Shown in pieces: positions 1 to 10,401 of a DNA stretch of 64,000 nucleotides; positions within the stretch are counted from its first letter, which is position 1; the number at the start of each line of letters is the position of its first letter. The stretch lies in contig NC_056757.1 of NCBI RefSeq assembly GCF_018687715.1, forward strand, positions 5,865,501-5,929,500. The letters are read 5' to 3'. The notes beneath the pieces are model-generated. The model was not told where the DNA came from. It did no database searches and saw only the letters and a list, made by a program, of their open reading frames with translations. The DNA is from Carya illinoinensis (taxonomy: Eukaryota; Streptophyta; Magnoliopsida; Fagales; Juglandaceae). Position numbers and translations under genes: made by a program.

Positions 1-1132
1 TATTTAAATAAAAAAATCTAACAAATAGATGGTTAATATTATAATTTGTTAGTAGTTTGAAGATGTAAAATGAATATCACATGCTAAATGAGTATCAATT
101 TGAGGGTGCAAACTGTATTTCAATAACCATCTCATGGCAAGCCTCATTAGCGAGTTTATACCATATCTAAATTTGGATTATTATTCTTTATAAAGAAATG
201 ACATTCTTTAAACTTGAAGTTGCCATCCTTAGTCACAGTATCTATGGTGACGCATTGTAAGTAATTTTTACGTCAACCATTTAAATTAATAGCTATTTAA
301 AATATGCCACCTCAACAAGAGTGATTGGAGAAGATAAAATTAGGATGAAGAGTAACACTGCTATCTTGTTTATATATACAAGAGTTTATAAATAAACCAA
401 GATAATTTATTTGAATTCCGAGTTCAACTAGTTTTGAAATGAAAATAATGTAAACAATACCTCATTATTGTATTGATTGTGTTTAGATCTTCGATCTCAC
501 ATATGCTGAACACACCTAAAGGGTGTTTTCAAACAAAACAACAGAAATTAAAAAGCAAACAGATCAAAACATCTAAGCAATTACAAATATCGATCAAAAG
601 CAATAAAATCAATATTCATAAAGATTTTGGTATAGATTCATTCACAACCAAAAGATTTATTGGCTCGAAGTGTGGGATGAATTTGTCAAAGATTCAAGAG
701 TGGATGTAGACAAATGATGCGTGTCTTGGAATTTTCAATTTGGGTCTCACCCAGATCATACGAAATGTGCAACTCAGTGAATACTGCCAGTATGTTGGGG
801 ATGAGCACCACACATCACACCTTAGTTTACTGATGATGACACCCACCCTCCCAAAATACGAGCTGGAACGAACTCATTCAAGCTGACAAATCTTGAAGTG
901 ACATGACCACAGTAACATTGTTCCACTGACTAATCTTGAAGTGACAAATCTTGGATCCTGCATGCAACTTAATTCATGGCCGTTGCTTTGCACTCGGAGA
1001 GACTTTCTCGACCTCTACTGCAACCCAATAACAACGTACATGATTTGAATTAAATTAATCTATAACCAATATTAAGAATCCAGCTATTTATTGTTTGGAT
1101 AGATGAAAATATAAAAAAAATGAGAGAAGAAT
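1..1132. other. AT-rich intergenic stretch, no gene seen
   Basis: I find no gene, RNA or bounded repeat here. The longest open frame (about 78 codons near 473-709) is lysine- and isoleucine-rich low-complexity translation without a recognisable motif. The last bases, AGAAT at 1128-1132, are the candidate left target-site duplication of the TRIM-like element that follows. Confidence 0.5.
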
Positions 1133-1298
1133 TGTAACGCTAAAATGAAAATTTCAAATCACATATCTTATATTTTAAAAGAATCAATTAATAATATAAT
1201 TAAAATTTTATTGAAATCTTATAAAGAGTAATAACTTCTCTTTTATAAATAATGTGAAATCTCATACACTACCTATCTTTATTATATAGGATATCACA
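1133..1298 (-). repeat. TRIM left terminal repeat (3' LTR)
   Basis: Starts TGTAACGCTAAAATG and ends ATATCACA. It aligns along its length with 3810-3981, sharing blocks such as AATATGAAATCTCATAC-like sequence and CTACCTA. The copies are clearly diverged by substitutions and small indels. Confidence 0.6.
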
Positions 1299-1313
1299 AT
1301 CTAACTCCATTAA

Positions 1314-3720
1314 GAGCATTGGCATTGGCTTCATCAAAGCCATCTTTAAAATTTGATAAAAAGTACATATTTTCCATAAGTCCAAAACCTCCTTAGCCAT
1401 ATCCCTACATTGGATTAGCCATTTGATTCATCAAAATAATAATATAATAATATTTTTTAATAATAATATTTATATATTTTTTAATAATAATATTTATATT
1501 TTTTTCATATTTTGCAATTACACTAGCCATTGGTTAATTAATAATTTAATTTGATACTTAAATTATTGTTTTCCAACTAATTTTTTTCCTCTACCTAATT
1601 ATCCAACAAACACATTTTGCCAACCTTTATTCTAATATTAACATTTTATATTAATATTAACAGAGGTATCTTAACCACATCCTTTAGAATACTATAATGC
1701 TAATATACAAACAGGTGCATGTGGCTAAACCACCCAAATTACTCTACAATATCACTTCCAATAAAATTGCAAGTGTAATCAAATCTCACAAGGATTTTAA
1801 GGGCCTAGCTAAGAAAGTAAGCACGTAAGGGAGTATCAACAAAAGCACTCCCAAGATGAAATGCCTCCTTGAATTAATAATCTAGTTTACAAAAGCTTGT
1901 GACTTCTACAAATGCATCTCAAAACATATTTTAGCCAAACCCTCTGCAAGCTTCAAATTATCCAGGTCTTTGAAGTTGAGCAAATTGTTTCTCATAACCT
2001 TTTCATTTGTAATGACTTTAGTTGGTGCCACCAAGTGCAAGAGTACTCTATAAAGCAGCCACCAAGTGCAAGAGTACTCTATGAATTCCTAAAAAAGATG
2101 AGTAGTTGTAAGTTAATATACCAGCCAGTATAAAGCAAAAACACCTTGGAAATCAAGGTGAATTGCAAAAGAAACCATAGCGAATGGCTAGTTTTATGGC
2201 TTCACTGTAAGTGTTTTGGTTAAAAGACATATCAAAATGCAATGGAGAGGTAAGGAAAAAGAAAAATAAATCAAAACAATCAGCAGCCTAGGAAAGACTT
2301 ACGCCAAAAAATATTTCAGAGTTTCTTGAAATATTTGAAACAAATTGCAATAATTTACCCTCAATCAAAAGACTTACGCCAAAAAAAAAACAAAGATGGA
2401 CTTTACGTTGACATATGGAATAAATGGCCTCCAGTATGCTGTTTATACTAAATTGTGAATTATATACAAGCATGCACAAGAGTATTAACAACGAAGCGAT
2501 AAAATATCTAGTCTTCGAACAACTTCAGCATTATGCCAGTGATATAGACGATTAAAATGAAAAACCAACCAAAAGAAAACAAAAAGCATCTGATCCTTCA
2601 TTCATAATTAAATCCGTGGGTCGTATGAGAAATTACCTCCTAAATTTGGAAAAATCTAGCAACAGGAGCTGGAGGAATGGTAGATAGGGGTAGGACCAGA
2701 GCCTTCCGAAAGGACAAAACAGAATGCAACAACAGCACAACCGGAAAGAGAAGCAGCAAAAGAAAAATAGAGGTCCAGAAAAAGATTTTCCCGAGAAACA
2801 AACGAGAAACCGGGTTAATTAAGTAAGGGGGTTTAGAATCTAAAAAGGTGATTACAATTTACGGAGATTGCGATACAGAAAATTAGGAAAACAGGAAAGG
2901 AAACGGAAATGGAAACGGACAAAAGACGAGAGAAGCAGAGGCGAGACAGAGTAACAACAAAATTTTCTAACAATACCAGAATCAGTGTAGGGGCTTGAGC
3001 CGAAGGAAAGACTGGAAGCACCTAAGAAAATCAACAAAAATATCACAAAATAAATTAAAGCAAACTCAGTAAATCTCTAAACATTCATATATATAAATTT
3101 TTCCCTATCAAAACAAACCCCAATCGGGGCTGACCATAAAACGGTATAAATAAATGAAGCTAGGGTTGAAGGAGAAAAAAAACAGCAACCAACCTGAAGC
3201 CGCGAATCTGATTTGAGCCAACCCAGAGTATGCGAAGATGTTTCTGCTGAAAAATAGAAAGAATTTACCGATCGGCATTAGAGCTTGAAAACGATAGAAA
3301 GAGGGAAAGGGGGAGAGAAAACATACGGGTTGGAAAGGAGATGAAGCTCGCGTGAAAATCTGAGAGATACACACCCTTCTTCTTTGATGAAATCGGTTCT
3401 GCGTGAAGAATCCGAGTGATTTCGTTTCCGTCGATGGAGAGAAATGAAAAAGAGAGGCACGGGGGAGAGAAAACGCGGGGAGGAAAAAGGAGAGAGGGAA
3501 GAGAGAGGGAAAATGAAACCAGCGGTTGGGCATTAAATGAGAAATAAAATAAGTGAAAGATGAATGTGCAGTGCACCTTCAACTTTGAAGGAAATGGAAG
3601 ATTTACTGTAGGTCAAAACTTCAGATTTGAAGTTTACCGACACCAATGCAGCAGTTTTTATTCGACATTCATCAATTTATGCATTTGCATTGGCTTTTGA
3701 CGAAGCCAATGCCAATGCTC
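1314..3720. mobile_element. PIF/Harbinger-like non-autonomous DNA element (possible gene-fragment carrier)
   Basis: The left end at 1314 reads GAGCATTGGCATTGGCTTC. The right end at 3720 is its inverted copy (GCCAATGCCAATGCTC on the plus strand). The inverted repeats are about 28-30 bp with two or three differences. Both ends abut TAA (1311-1313 and 3721-3723), which fits the 3-bp TWA duplication of PIF/Harbinger elements. No transposase frame is present. The left third is AT-rich. The right half (about 2830-3580) looks on the minus strand like the pyrimidine-rich 5' end of a gene with GT-AG steps. The alternative is two separate miniature elements facing each other, since a 3-bp duplication is weak proof. 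Confidence 0.6.
2027..2082. repeat. Two-copy direct repeat, 25 bp, period 31
   Basis: The 25-bp string starting GCCACCAAGTGCAAGAGTAC occurs at 2027-2051 and again at 2058-2082 without change. It lies inside the PIF-like element and has no coding meaning that I can see. Confidence 0.85.
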
Positions 3721-3809
3721 TAAATTCACGAAGTTCTCGTCGGGCCTATCAGTTGTAGGTGGCATGGCTCAATCTTATAATTTTTGTTAGGATAGGCTCT
3801 GATATCATT

Positions 3810-3981
3810 TGTAACGCTTCAATGAAATGTCTAAACCACGTAATCTATACTCTAAAAGGATTAGTCAATAATACAATTAAAGCCACATTGAAATTTTATA
3901 AAGAGGAAGAATTTCTCATTTTTAAATAATATGAAATCTCATACTCTACCTACTTTTATTCTTATCATATGAGATATTATA
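3810..3981 (-). repeat. TRIM right terminal repeat (5' LTR)
   Basis: Starts TGTAACGCTTC directly after the PBS-like GGCTCTGATATCATT, which places the 5' LTR on this side of a minus-strand element. It is the diverged partner of 1133-1298. Confidence 0.6.
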
Positions 3982-3986
3982 AAAAT

Positions 3987-6822
3987 TTTTAAGATTGGAC
4001 TAAATTTGCCGGTGAAGAGAAAATAATTGGTTATATATGTTGAGAGGCTTTAGCCATCACCGTCCTAATTTAAAGGTACACTAGAGTGATTCTCATGGAT
4101 AGATTTTATTTTCTATCTTATATATTTGAATATTAAATCGTGCTTATCTTAACGATTTGATGCATTTTAAATAGTTTAATACGCTGTTAACTTAAATAAC
4201 ATTATCAAAGAGAACATTCATGGTATGAACAATAAGAGCAAAAATAATAAAGAGTATAATCAATCACACACAATATAAAATTGGAAAATTCTGTTTGTAA
4301 CCATCCCCGCGCAACCACAGCGCACCAATATGATGTGGCAAGTCAAAAGTCAGTCTTGACTTCTTTAATGAAACGGTGCGGTTTGAGCTAAGCGGTAAGC
4401 AGCATCTCCAAATTACCTATTCATTAATCATCAAAACTGTGCGTTTAATAAACATCAAAACTGAAGCATTGCATCTTCTTCCTTCCTTATGGACCATGAA
4501 ATCAACAACTTACGAAATGCATGAAATCTAGCGCTGGGCTCGGATGCAGCAAGCAAAGCTACCATCCAATGGGGCTTCTGGACAACGAAGGGGATTTGGG
4601 AGAATGGTGCGGAATGGATGAAGGAGAAGGTGAAGGATGAAGGAGAAGGTAAAGGGTGTGGGAATGGATGAAGGAGAAGAGAAATCTAAAGAAAATATAT
4701 GAAAGGGAAGGGAAAGGGGAAGGAGAAGGGAGAAGAACGAGAAGGAGAAAGGGAAGGGTGCAGGAGGGGGAGAGGAAGGGGAAGGGAGGAGAGAAGGGGA
4801 AGGAAGAAGATGCAACGCTTCAATTTTTTTATTTTTTTTTTTGCAGTTTCTGTCAGACCCATCTGTTTAGAATAATTTCTCTATGTTATTTTGAATTCTA
4901 GTTTCGTTTGCAGACCATAAACGATCAGTGGACTGCATCTTTTACATTTTTATCGAGATCCGTTTGCATATATATGCTCCTTTCAGCACTTGTAAAATGG
5001 GTTCTGCGTCGACGAGAAACCAGAAAAACCAGCAAAATGGGTTCGGCGTCCAGAAGAAGAAACCAGAGACGAAAAGCAGTACAATGTATTTCTATTTCGA
5101 TTTCCCCCCTCCCTCTTTTTTTATTTTTTATTTTTTAATACACTGACCATCTGACAACGCAACCTCAGCATTGGGTGCGCAATGGTTACGCACCTTTTGT
5201 TGTACGTAGCACTGCTATATAAAATTTATGTAATTTGACAATATGACTATGTCTACAAAGCTGCAATGAATTCTATTTCATATGATAATAACAAATTAGT
5301 ATGACAATTGATGCAGGGAGATCTAGGTTTGATGATGGTGAGTTGCCAGATTCTATGTTGAGAAGGCAAATTAAAGCATATATGACATGAAAAAGGTGAA
5401 AATTCATTGGATTGGGGTAATATTCCGCATGTGTTGGTATTTTGATCATAATTTGGTTATTCGTATTATAATCGCACATATGACTCTAATTCAAAAAATT
5501 CTTTTTGACATGTCGTGGTCACCACACTATGCCTTGTTGTCTCCATTTCAACCACGAAACCAATTGTTTTCCTCTTCAAATTGTCAACTTAAGTTATTTT
5601 TTTTTTCAATTTATGGAAATGTTTCTCCTTCATTTTTAAATATAATTTTGATTTTGATTTGGGCTTGATTTTTGGCAAGATTCTTATTTTATTATGTATT
5701 TTATTTTTATACAATAATTGAAATTTTGCCTTTTCAAGCAAAATTATTAAAATTTTGAATTTTCTTAACTATTTGAAGTGGCTTGTATTATACTATTGTA
5801 TCAATCTCAATCCCTAAGTTCTGTTGATTAACAAGCCGTTAGAATAATTCTTATTTTACCTAGTGATATTAACAATACAATAGTATAATACAATATGCGA
5901 GCAAACCTTAATTAACCGATTGGGTTGGCAATGTGCCATGACGCAAGTTTCATTAAAAATTCATAAAAAGATTGTAATAGATTAACATCGAGTTGGATCA
6001 TTATCAGGTCGGATCAGGGTGGTCACAAACAAAAGGAAAATGATATTTACAGTTATGAAATATGTAAGTATTATATATTCTTTTTGTAAAAAGTAAGTAA
6101 ATATAGAATTCATATTTAAAATTTAATTTTTTAATAATAGACTCTATTTATTTTAAAAAAAAGTGCACGACCCTTGCACAATCCATAACTATATCTAATA
6201 TTACTAATTTGTATTAAAGAAAACCTTTATAACATTAAATTGACTACAAATTGATCATGTAATAACTGCATCCCTATCATGACTTTGACAATTGAGATTA
6301 TTTTGCCCCGGTTAGAAATATGAAAAATTCTACTTATCATTTTCTACACCATATATTAATATGTGATTCATTATTTTTGTCATTCTATTTAAATACATAT
6401 ATATTGATATGTAAATATGTATATTTAAATAGAAGGATAAAAATGACAAATTTTGCTACTCATAAGTAAAATGAGATTTAGAAGATTTTCAAAACTCCCT
6501 TTATGCAGAAGAATTTTGCTACTCATTATCCTTATATACCATATATTATATATTTTTTTAATTTCTTTAATTATTTTTTTAAAATTATTTTTGATTTTAT
6601 TTTTTTAAAACTAATTAAATTATTCTAGTCAAGGTAGCACTACGGCTACGCTAGTTATAATTTGTGTTTTTATTTTTAGCATTTTTTTTATATGTATTTT
6701 TTTAACATTTTTAAATATTTTAAAAAAATTAAGATATTATTAAAAAATAATTATTTAATCATTAAGCAAAAGCAGTTTTTTTTTTTTTAAAAAAAAGACA
6801 GGGGTAGGCACCAGCGAGAGCT
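3987..6822. other. Intergenic stretch with a purine-rich tract
   Basis: No gene is supported. At 4611-4812 there is a long GGAGAAGG-type purine tract that creates open frames on both strands; their lysine/glutamate or serine/proline composition is a product of the repeat. The rest is AT-rich. A TATA- and poly(T)-rich zone runs from about 6300 to 6790. Confidence 0.5.
4290..5225. other. Possible MITE-like unit, ends only weakly matched
   Basis: The left side carries GTAACCAT followed by GCGCAACC near 4297-4316. The right side, read inverted from about 5200, carries GTGCGTAACCATTGCGCACC. The shared GTAACCAT..GCGC core suggests short inverted ends around a purine-rich filling. I could not find a target-site duplication or fix the borders. 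Confidence 0.2.
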
Positions 6823-6847
6823 ACCACCGGTAGGGCTGAGCATCGAC

Positions 6848-6980
6848 AAAGTCGGAGTCGGATTTGGCCTCCTCCGACTCCGACTCCGACTTTGTCGGAG
6901 GCCGAATCCGACCTCCGACTCCGACTCCGCTTAGACCCCACTCCGCTCCGACTCCGACTCCGACTTGTCGGAGCGGAGTC
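6848..6980. repeat. (GGAGTC/GACTCC)n subterminal hexamer array, left
   Basis: Runs of CCGACTCCGACTCCG-type sequence at the left end of the hAT-like element. The array gives spurious arginine/leucine or serine/aspartate open frames in several phases, which are not genes. Confidence 0.85.
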
Positions 6981-7329
6981 GAAGTTGGGCTTTTTGTTGG
7001 GCTTTTTTATTGGACTTTTTTTTAGACTTTTTTCTTTGACCCAATTAACATTTCAATTTTACAATTTGCAACTCTAATCGGATTTGGGCTTCCATATCAA
7101 TTTTTTTTTAAAATATAATTTGAGATTTCTAATTTATCTAACCAAAATTAATACATTAGAAAATAAAATTAAGTAACAATTTAATGTGTATTATTTAATT
7201 AACTCACTAAAAAAATCACTAGTTAATTATTACTTTATTAATTATTACTAACTTAGAGAGTTAGTTATATATTAGAAATTTGACAAATTTTTTTTTTATT
7301 GTTTTTATATCCAAGGGAATATATTTAAT

Positions 7330-8300
7330 AATTATGTAATTATATTGTGATATTAATTTAATATATATTAACTAATAGTATACTATTATATATATATATA
7401 TATATTATATTAGTAATATACTAATACTAATACTATTAGTCTATTAATATATAGTAATATTTATTAACTTATTTACTATAGTCTATAACAAATAACTAGA
7501 TGTAATAACTAGTTACTAATATATTTATTAACTTATTTACTATAGTCTATAACTAATAATAACTAGATGTAATAACTATTAACTAATAATATGTAATAAC
7601 ACTAGTTACACTAGTTCTAATAGATAATAACTTAAAGATATTAATTTAATATATATTAACTAATACTATACTATTATAATTTTTATATATATTATATATT
7701 AGTAATACACTAATGCTAATACTATTAAATTAGTAAATTAGTAATATTTATTAACTTATTTACTATAGTCTAATAACTAGATAGCTTAGATGTAATAACT
7801 ACTAACTAGTAACTAATAATATGTAATAACACTAGTTACACTAGTACTAATAGATAATAACTTAATGATATTAATTTAATATATATTAACTAATAGTATA
7901 CTATTATAATTTATATATATTAACTAATACTATACTATTATATATATAATATATATTAGTAATATACTAATACTAATACTAATACTAATACTAATACTAT
8001 TAGTCTATTAATATATAGTAAATTAGTAATAATTATTAACTTATTTACTATAGTCTAGTAACTAGTAACTAATAATATGTGATAACACTAGTTACACTAG
8101 TAGTATAGTACTAATAGATAATAACTTAAAGATATTAATTTAATATATATATATATAACTAATAGTATACTATTATATATATTAGTAATTTACTATATAC
8201 TAATAGTCTAATACTATTAGTCTATTAGTATATAGTAAATTATTAATATTTATTAACTTATTTACTATAAGTTTATAACTAATAACTAGTGTGAATTACT
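7330..8300. repeat. AT-rich degenerate tandem repeat, about 230-bp period, four copies
   Basis: The order 'ATTAATTTAATATATATTAACTAA ... TTATTAACTTATTTACTATAGTC ... AATAACACTAGTTACACTAG ... TAGATAATAACTTA' recurs about four times, starting near 7350, 7640, 7868 and 8128. Copies vary in length through (TA)n and (ACTAAT)n changes. It fills the core of the hAT-like element. Confidence 0.7.
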
Positions 8301-8580
8301 AGTATATTATTGAATTTAACTAATGATGTTAATATATAAGATATAGTTATATAAAATCTATATAATCAATTTTAATTTTTATACATTAGTATTAAATGCT
8401 ATTATAAATTTATTACTTATATATTAGTGTTATATGTTATATTATACATTAGTATTATAATGTTACATGTTATTAAGCATTTTAGTATTTATACATTAAT
8501 ATTACTTGTTATTATATTTATATTTATATGATTAATATATAGAAAAACACATATATTATTTATAAAATATATACATTAGC

Positions 8581-8770
8581 AGAGTCGGAGTCGGTGGGAA
8601 GTCGGAGTCGGAATCGGAGGCGGAGTCGGAGTCGGAGTATCAGAGTCGGATCGGAGCGGAGTCGGTGTCGGATTCGCCTGGACTCCGACTCCGACTCCGA
8701 CTTCTCACCGGAAAAATCCTCCGACTCCGGCTCCGACTTGTTGGAGCCGGAGTGGAGTTGGAGTCGGATT
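8581..8770. repeat. (GGAGTC)n subterminal hexamer array, right
   Basis: GGAGTCGGAGTCGG-type runs switch to CCGACTCCGACTCCG within the array, so this end can form a hairpin alone as well as pair with the left array at 6848-6980. Confidence 0.85.
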
Positions 8771-8800
8771 TTCAGATTTTTACTCAACCCTAACCACCGG

Positions 8801-10124
8801 TGCGTAAGTATTTTCCTTTTAGTCACATTTGACAAAAAAAAAAATAATATGCAGTGTGTGCAGAGGATAAATAGAATTTTTCTATAAAGAAATACGTACT
8901 AATTAATTGAAAATTTGTGATACAGAAGTCCTGATCTCTGAGGGCGGGAACAAGGGCAGCTCCCGTTTTCAAATCTAAAGAGAGCTGAAAAGTCAGAGCA
9001 TTTGAGGTCACTCTTTTCCTCTCACCTTGGAATTTCACCTCCACAAGGCACAAACCAGCTCCCTCTTCTCGATCTTGGAAAAGAAAGAAATAAAAAGGTA
9101 AAGTGAAAAACAAGGAAATCTGGTACTCTGTTTGTTTGTTTGTTGGTTCTTTGTTTTATATATCTGATTAATCGCTGACGTTCCACAGATTTTTACAGAG
9201 TTATTTTGTTGGTATTATATATCAATCATATTTCTGCAATCTTGCATACCAAGTCTGAACTGAACCCATTAAACTTCTTTTGTTTTCATTCGTTGATGAC
9301 TGGCTCCAGTCTAATCTCCAGGTTGCTTTGGTCTCCCAGTCAAAGGTATTTGATCCAGATCTTGCTCTTCTAATTGGTTCTTTTTGTATTTTTAAATATA
9401 TAAAATTATTGATTTGCTATTATTTATCGCGTCTTGGGAAAAGTTAGTTGGGTTTTGTGCTTTGATGGATCACTCATCTCTAGGATCTTTTAGACGGGAA
9501 ATTCGTACCATCCCCTGTTTTAGCTTTGAATTCTTTCACCCATGTGTGTTGGAAAATTTTAGTAATTTTATCAGCGGGGAAGTTCTCATTTCGTAATTCA
9601 AATACTCGGTTTGTGTTGATTTTGAAGCTTGAGGGTGTTTCAGAAACCACCAAAGTGTTGAATGTGAATAAAAGGTGCAAACTTAATCCATCTTCTGAAT
9701 GTATTTGTGTCTTCTGTCCTTTACTCTTAAGCTATCATTTGGCTTTTTAACTAAGAGAAACCAATTTTGGTTCTATGGATGTCATATATTTTTTGTTGTT
9801 AGAGTTGGATGGTAACTGGATTGGATTTGAAGCAAAGCTGAAAGAATCATAAGCCAAGTCATCTTTTTGTATACTTTTTTTGAGTTTGTTGAAGCGTATG
9901 TACATTTCTGCTTTTTAAAGGCTTGACCAGTCTGGTGGTAGCTTTGTCACTTATCAACGAGGAATAGTGTTGCAATTGGATACCCACTAGATTGTTCTCT
10001 GCATATCACCGCAATTTTTGGGAGGATTTTAAGACATTTTTTTGGTGACCTCTCGGCAAATGGTGTAAATGTGTGTGTAGATGAACACTCAGTGAAGTGC
10101 TAGTTGGTGTTGGACTATTTCGCA
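8801..10124 (+). promoter_or_regulatory. Upstream and 5' untranslated region of the FPP gene (inferred)
   Basis: The stretch contains no open reading frame of interest. It changes from AT-rich sequence to mixed, pyrimidine-rich sequence typical of plant leaders (about 8930-9120), followed by a CTCCAG/GTTGC-like region near 9310-9370 where a leader intron could sit. I cannot fix a transcription start or TATA box. Its role follows from its position directly before the FPP start codon at 10125. Confidence 0.35.
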
Positions 10125-10369
10125 ATGGAAAAGAGGAAATGGTTGTGGAAGAGGAAGCCTTCTGACAAAAGTCCATTTGAAAGTGAGAGTTCGCGGTCGA
10201 TATCTTCGCATTCAGAGAGATACTCTGATGATCCGGTATGACACAGAATCCTCGCAAAAATTAGAATGTGTTAAATTATGACTTCCCTGACGGTTTCTTT
10301 TGTTGCCTTTTAACTGACTAAATAATTAATAATGATCACAAAATCCCATCTTTTTTGCATTCTTCCACC

Positions 10370-10401
<32 letters not shown>

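Larger units (their letters stand above)
1133..3981 (-). mobile_element. TRIM-like miniature LTR element, interrupted by a PIF/Harbinger-like element
   Basis: Two diverged direct repeats of about 166-172 bp (1133-1298 and 3810-3981) both start TGTAACGC. The first ends ATATCACA and the second ATATTATA. Just left of the right copy, at about 3795-3809, the plus strand reads GGCTCTGATATCATT, which is the complement of a tRNA-Met type primer-binding site (TGGTATCAGAGCC-like). The element therefore reads on the minus strand. With the inserted PIF-like element removed, the internal part is only about 100 bp and codes for nothing, which fits a terminal-repeat retrotransposon in miniature. Flanks AGAAT (1128-1132) and AAAAT (3982-3986) would be a 5-bp duplication with one change. 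The LTR pair and PBS are visible directly; the class is inferred from size and layout. Confidence 0.6.
6831..8792. mobile_element. hAT-like non-autonomous element with 8-bp target duplication
   Basis: The element begins TAGGGCTGAGCA at 6831 and ends with the inverted TACTCAACCCTA at 8792. The two ends match as TAGGG(C/T)TGAG(C/T)A. Perfect 8-bp duplications ACCACCGG lie at 6823-6830 and 8793-8800, the length typical of hAT transposition. Both subterminal zones (about 6850-6980 and 8581-8770) are built from GGAGTC/GACTCC hexamers in opposite orientation, so the ends could fold on each other. The middle is AT-rich tandem repeats with no transposase. It is non-autonomous and the parent family is unknown. 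It lies about 1.3 kb upstream of the FPP start codon. Confidence 0.85.

Noticed and set aside
3108..3582. Open frames of 105-141 codons on the minus strand
   Set aside because: They lie in C/T-rich leader-like sequence, overlap each other in two phases, and give Phe/Ser/Pro-rich translations without a motif.
4528..4901. Long open frames on both strands
   Set aside because: Both come from the same GGAGAAGG-type purine tract and show only Glu/Lys/Arg or Ser/Pro/Leu repeats.
6892..8887. Arginine- or serine-rich frames near both ends of the hAT-like element
   Set aside because: They are translations of the (GGAGTC)n hexamer arrays in several phases.
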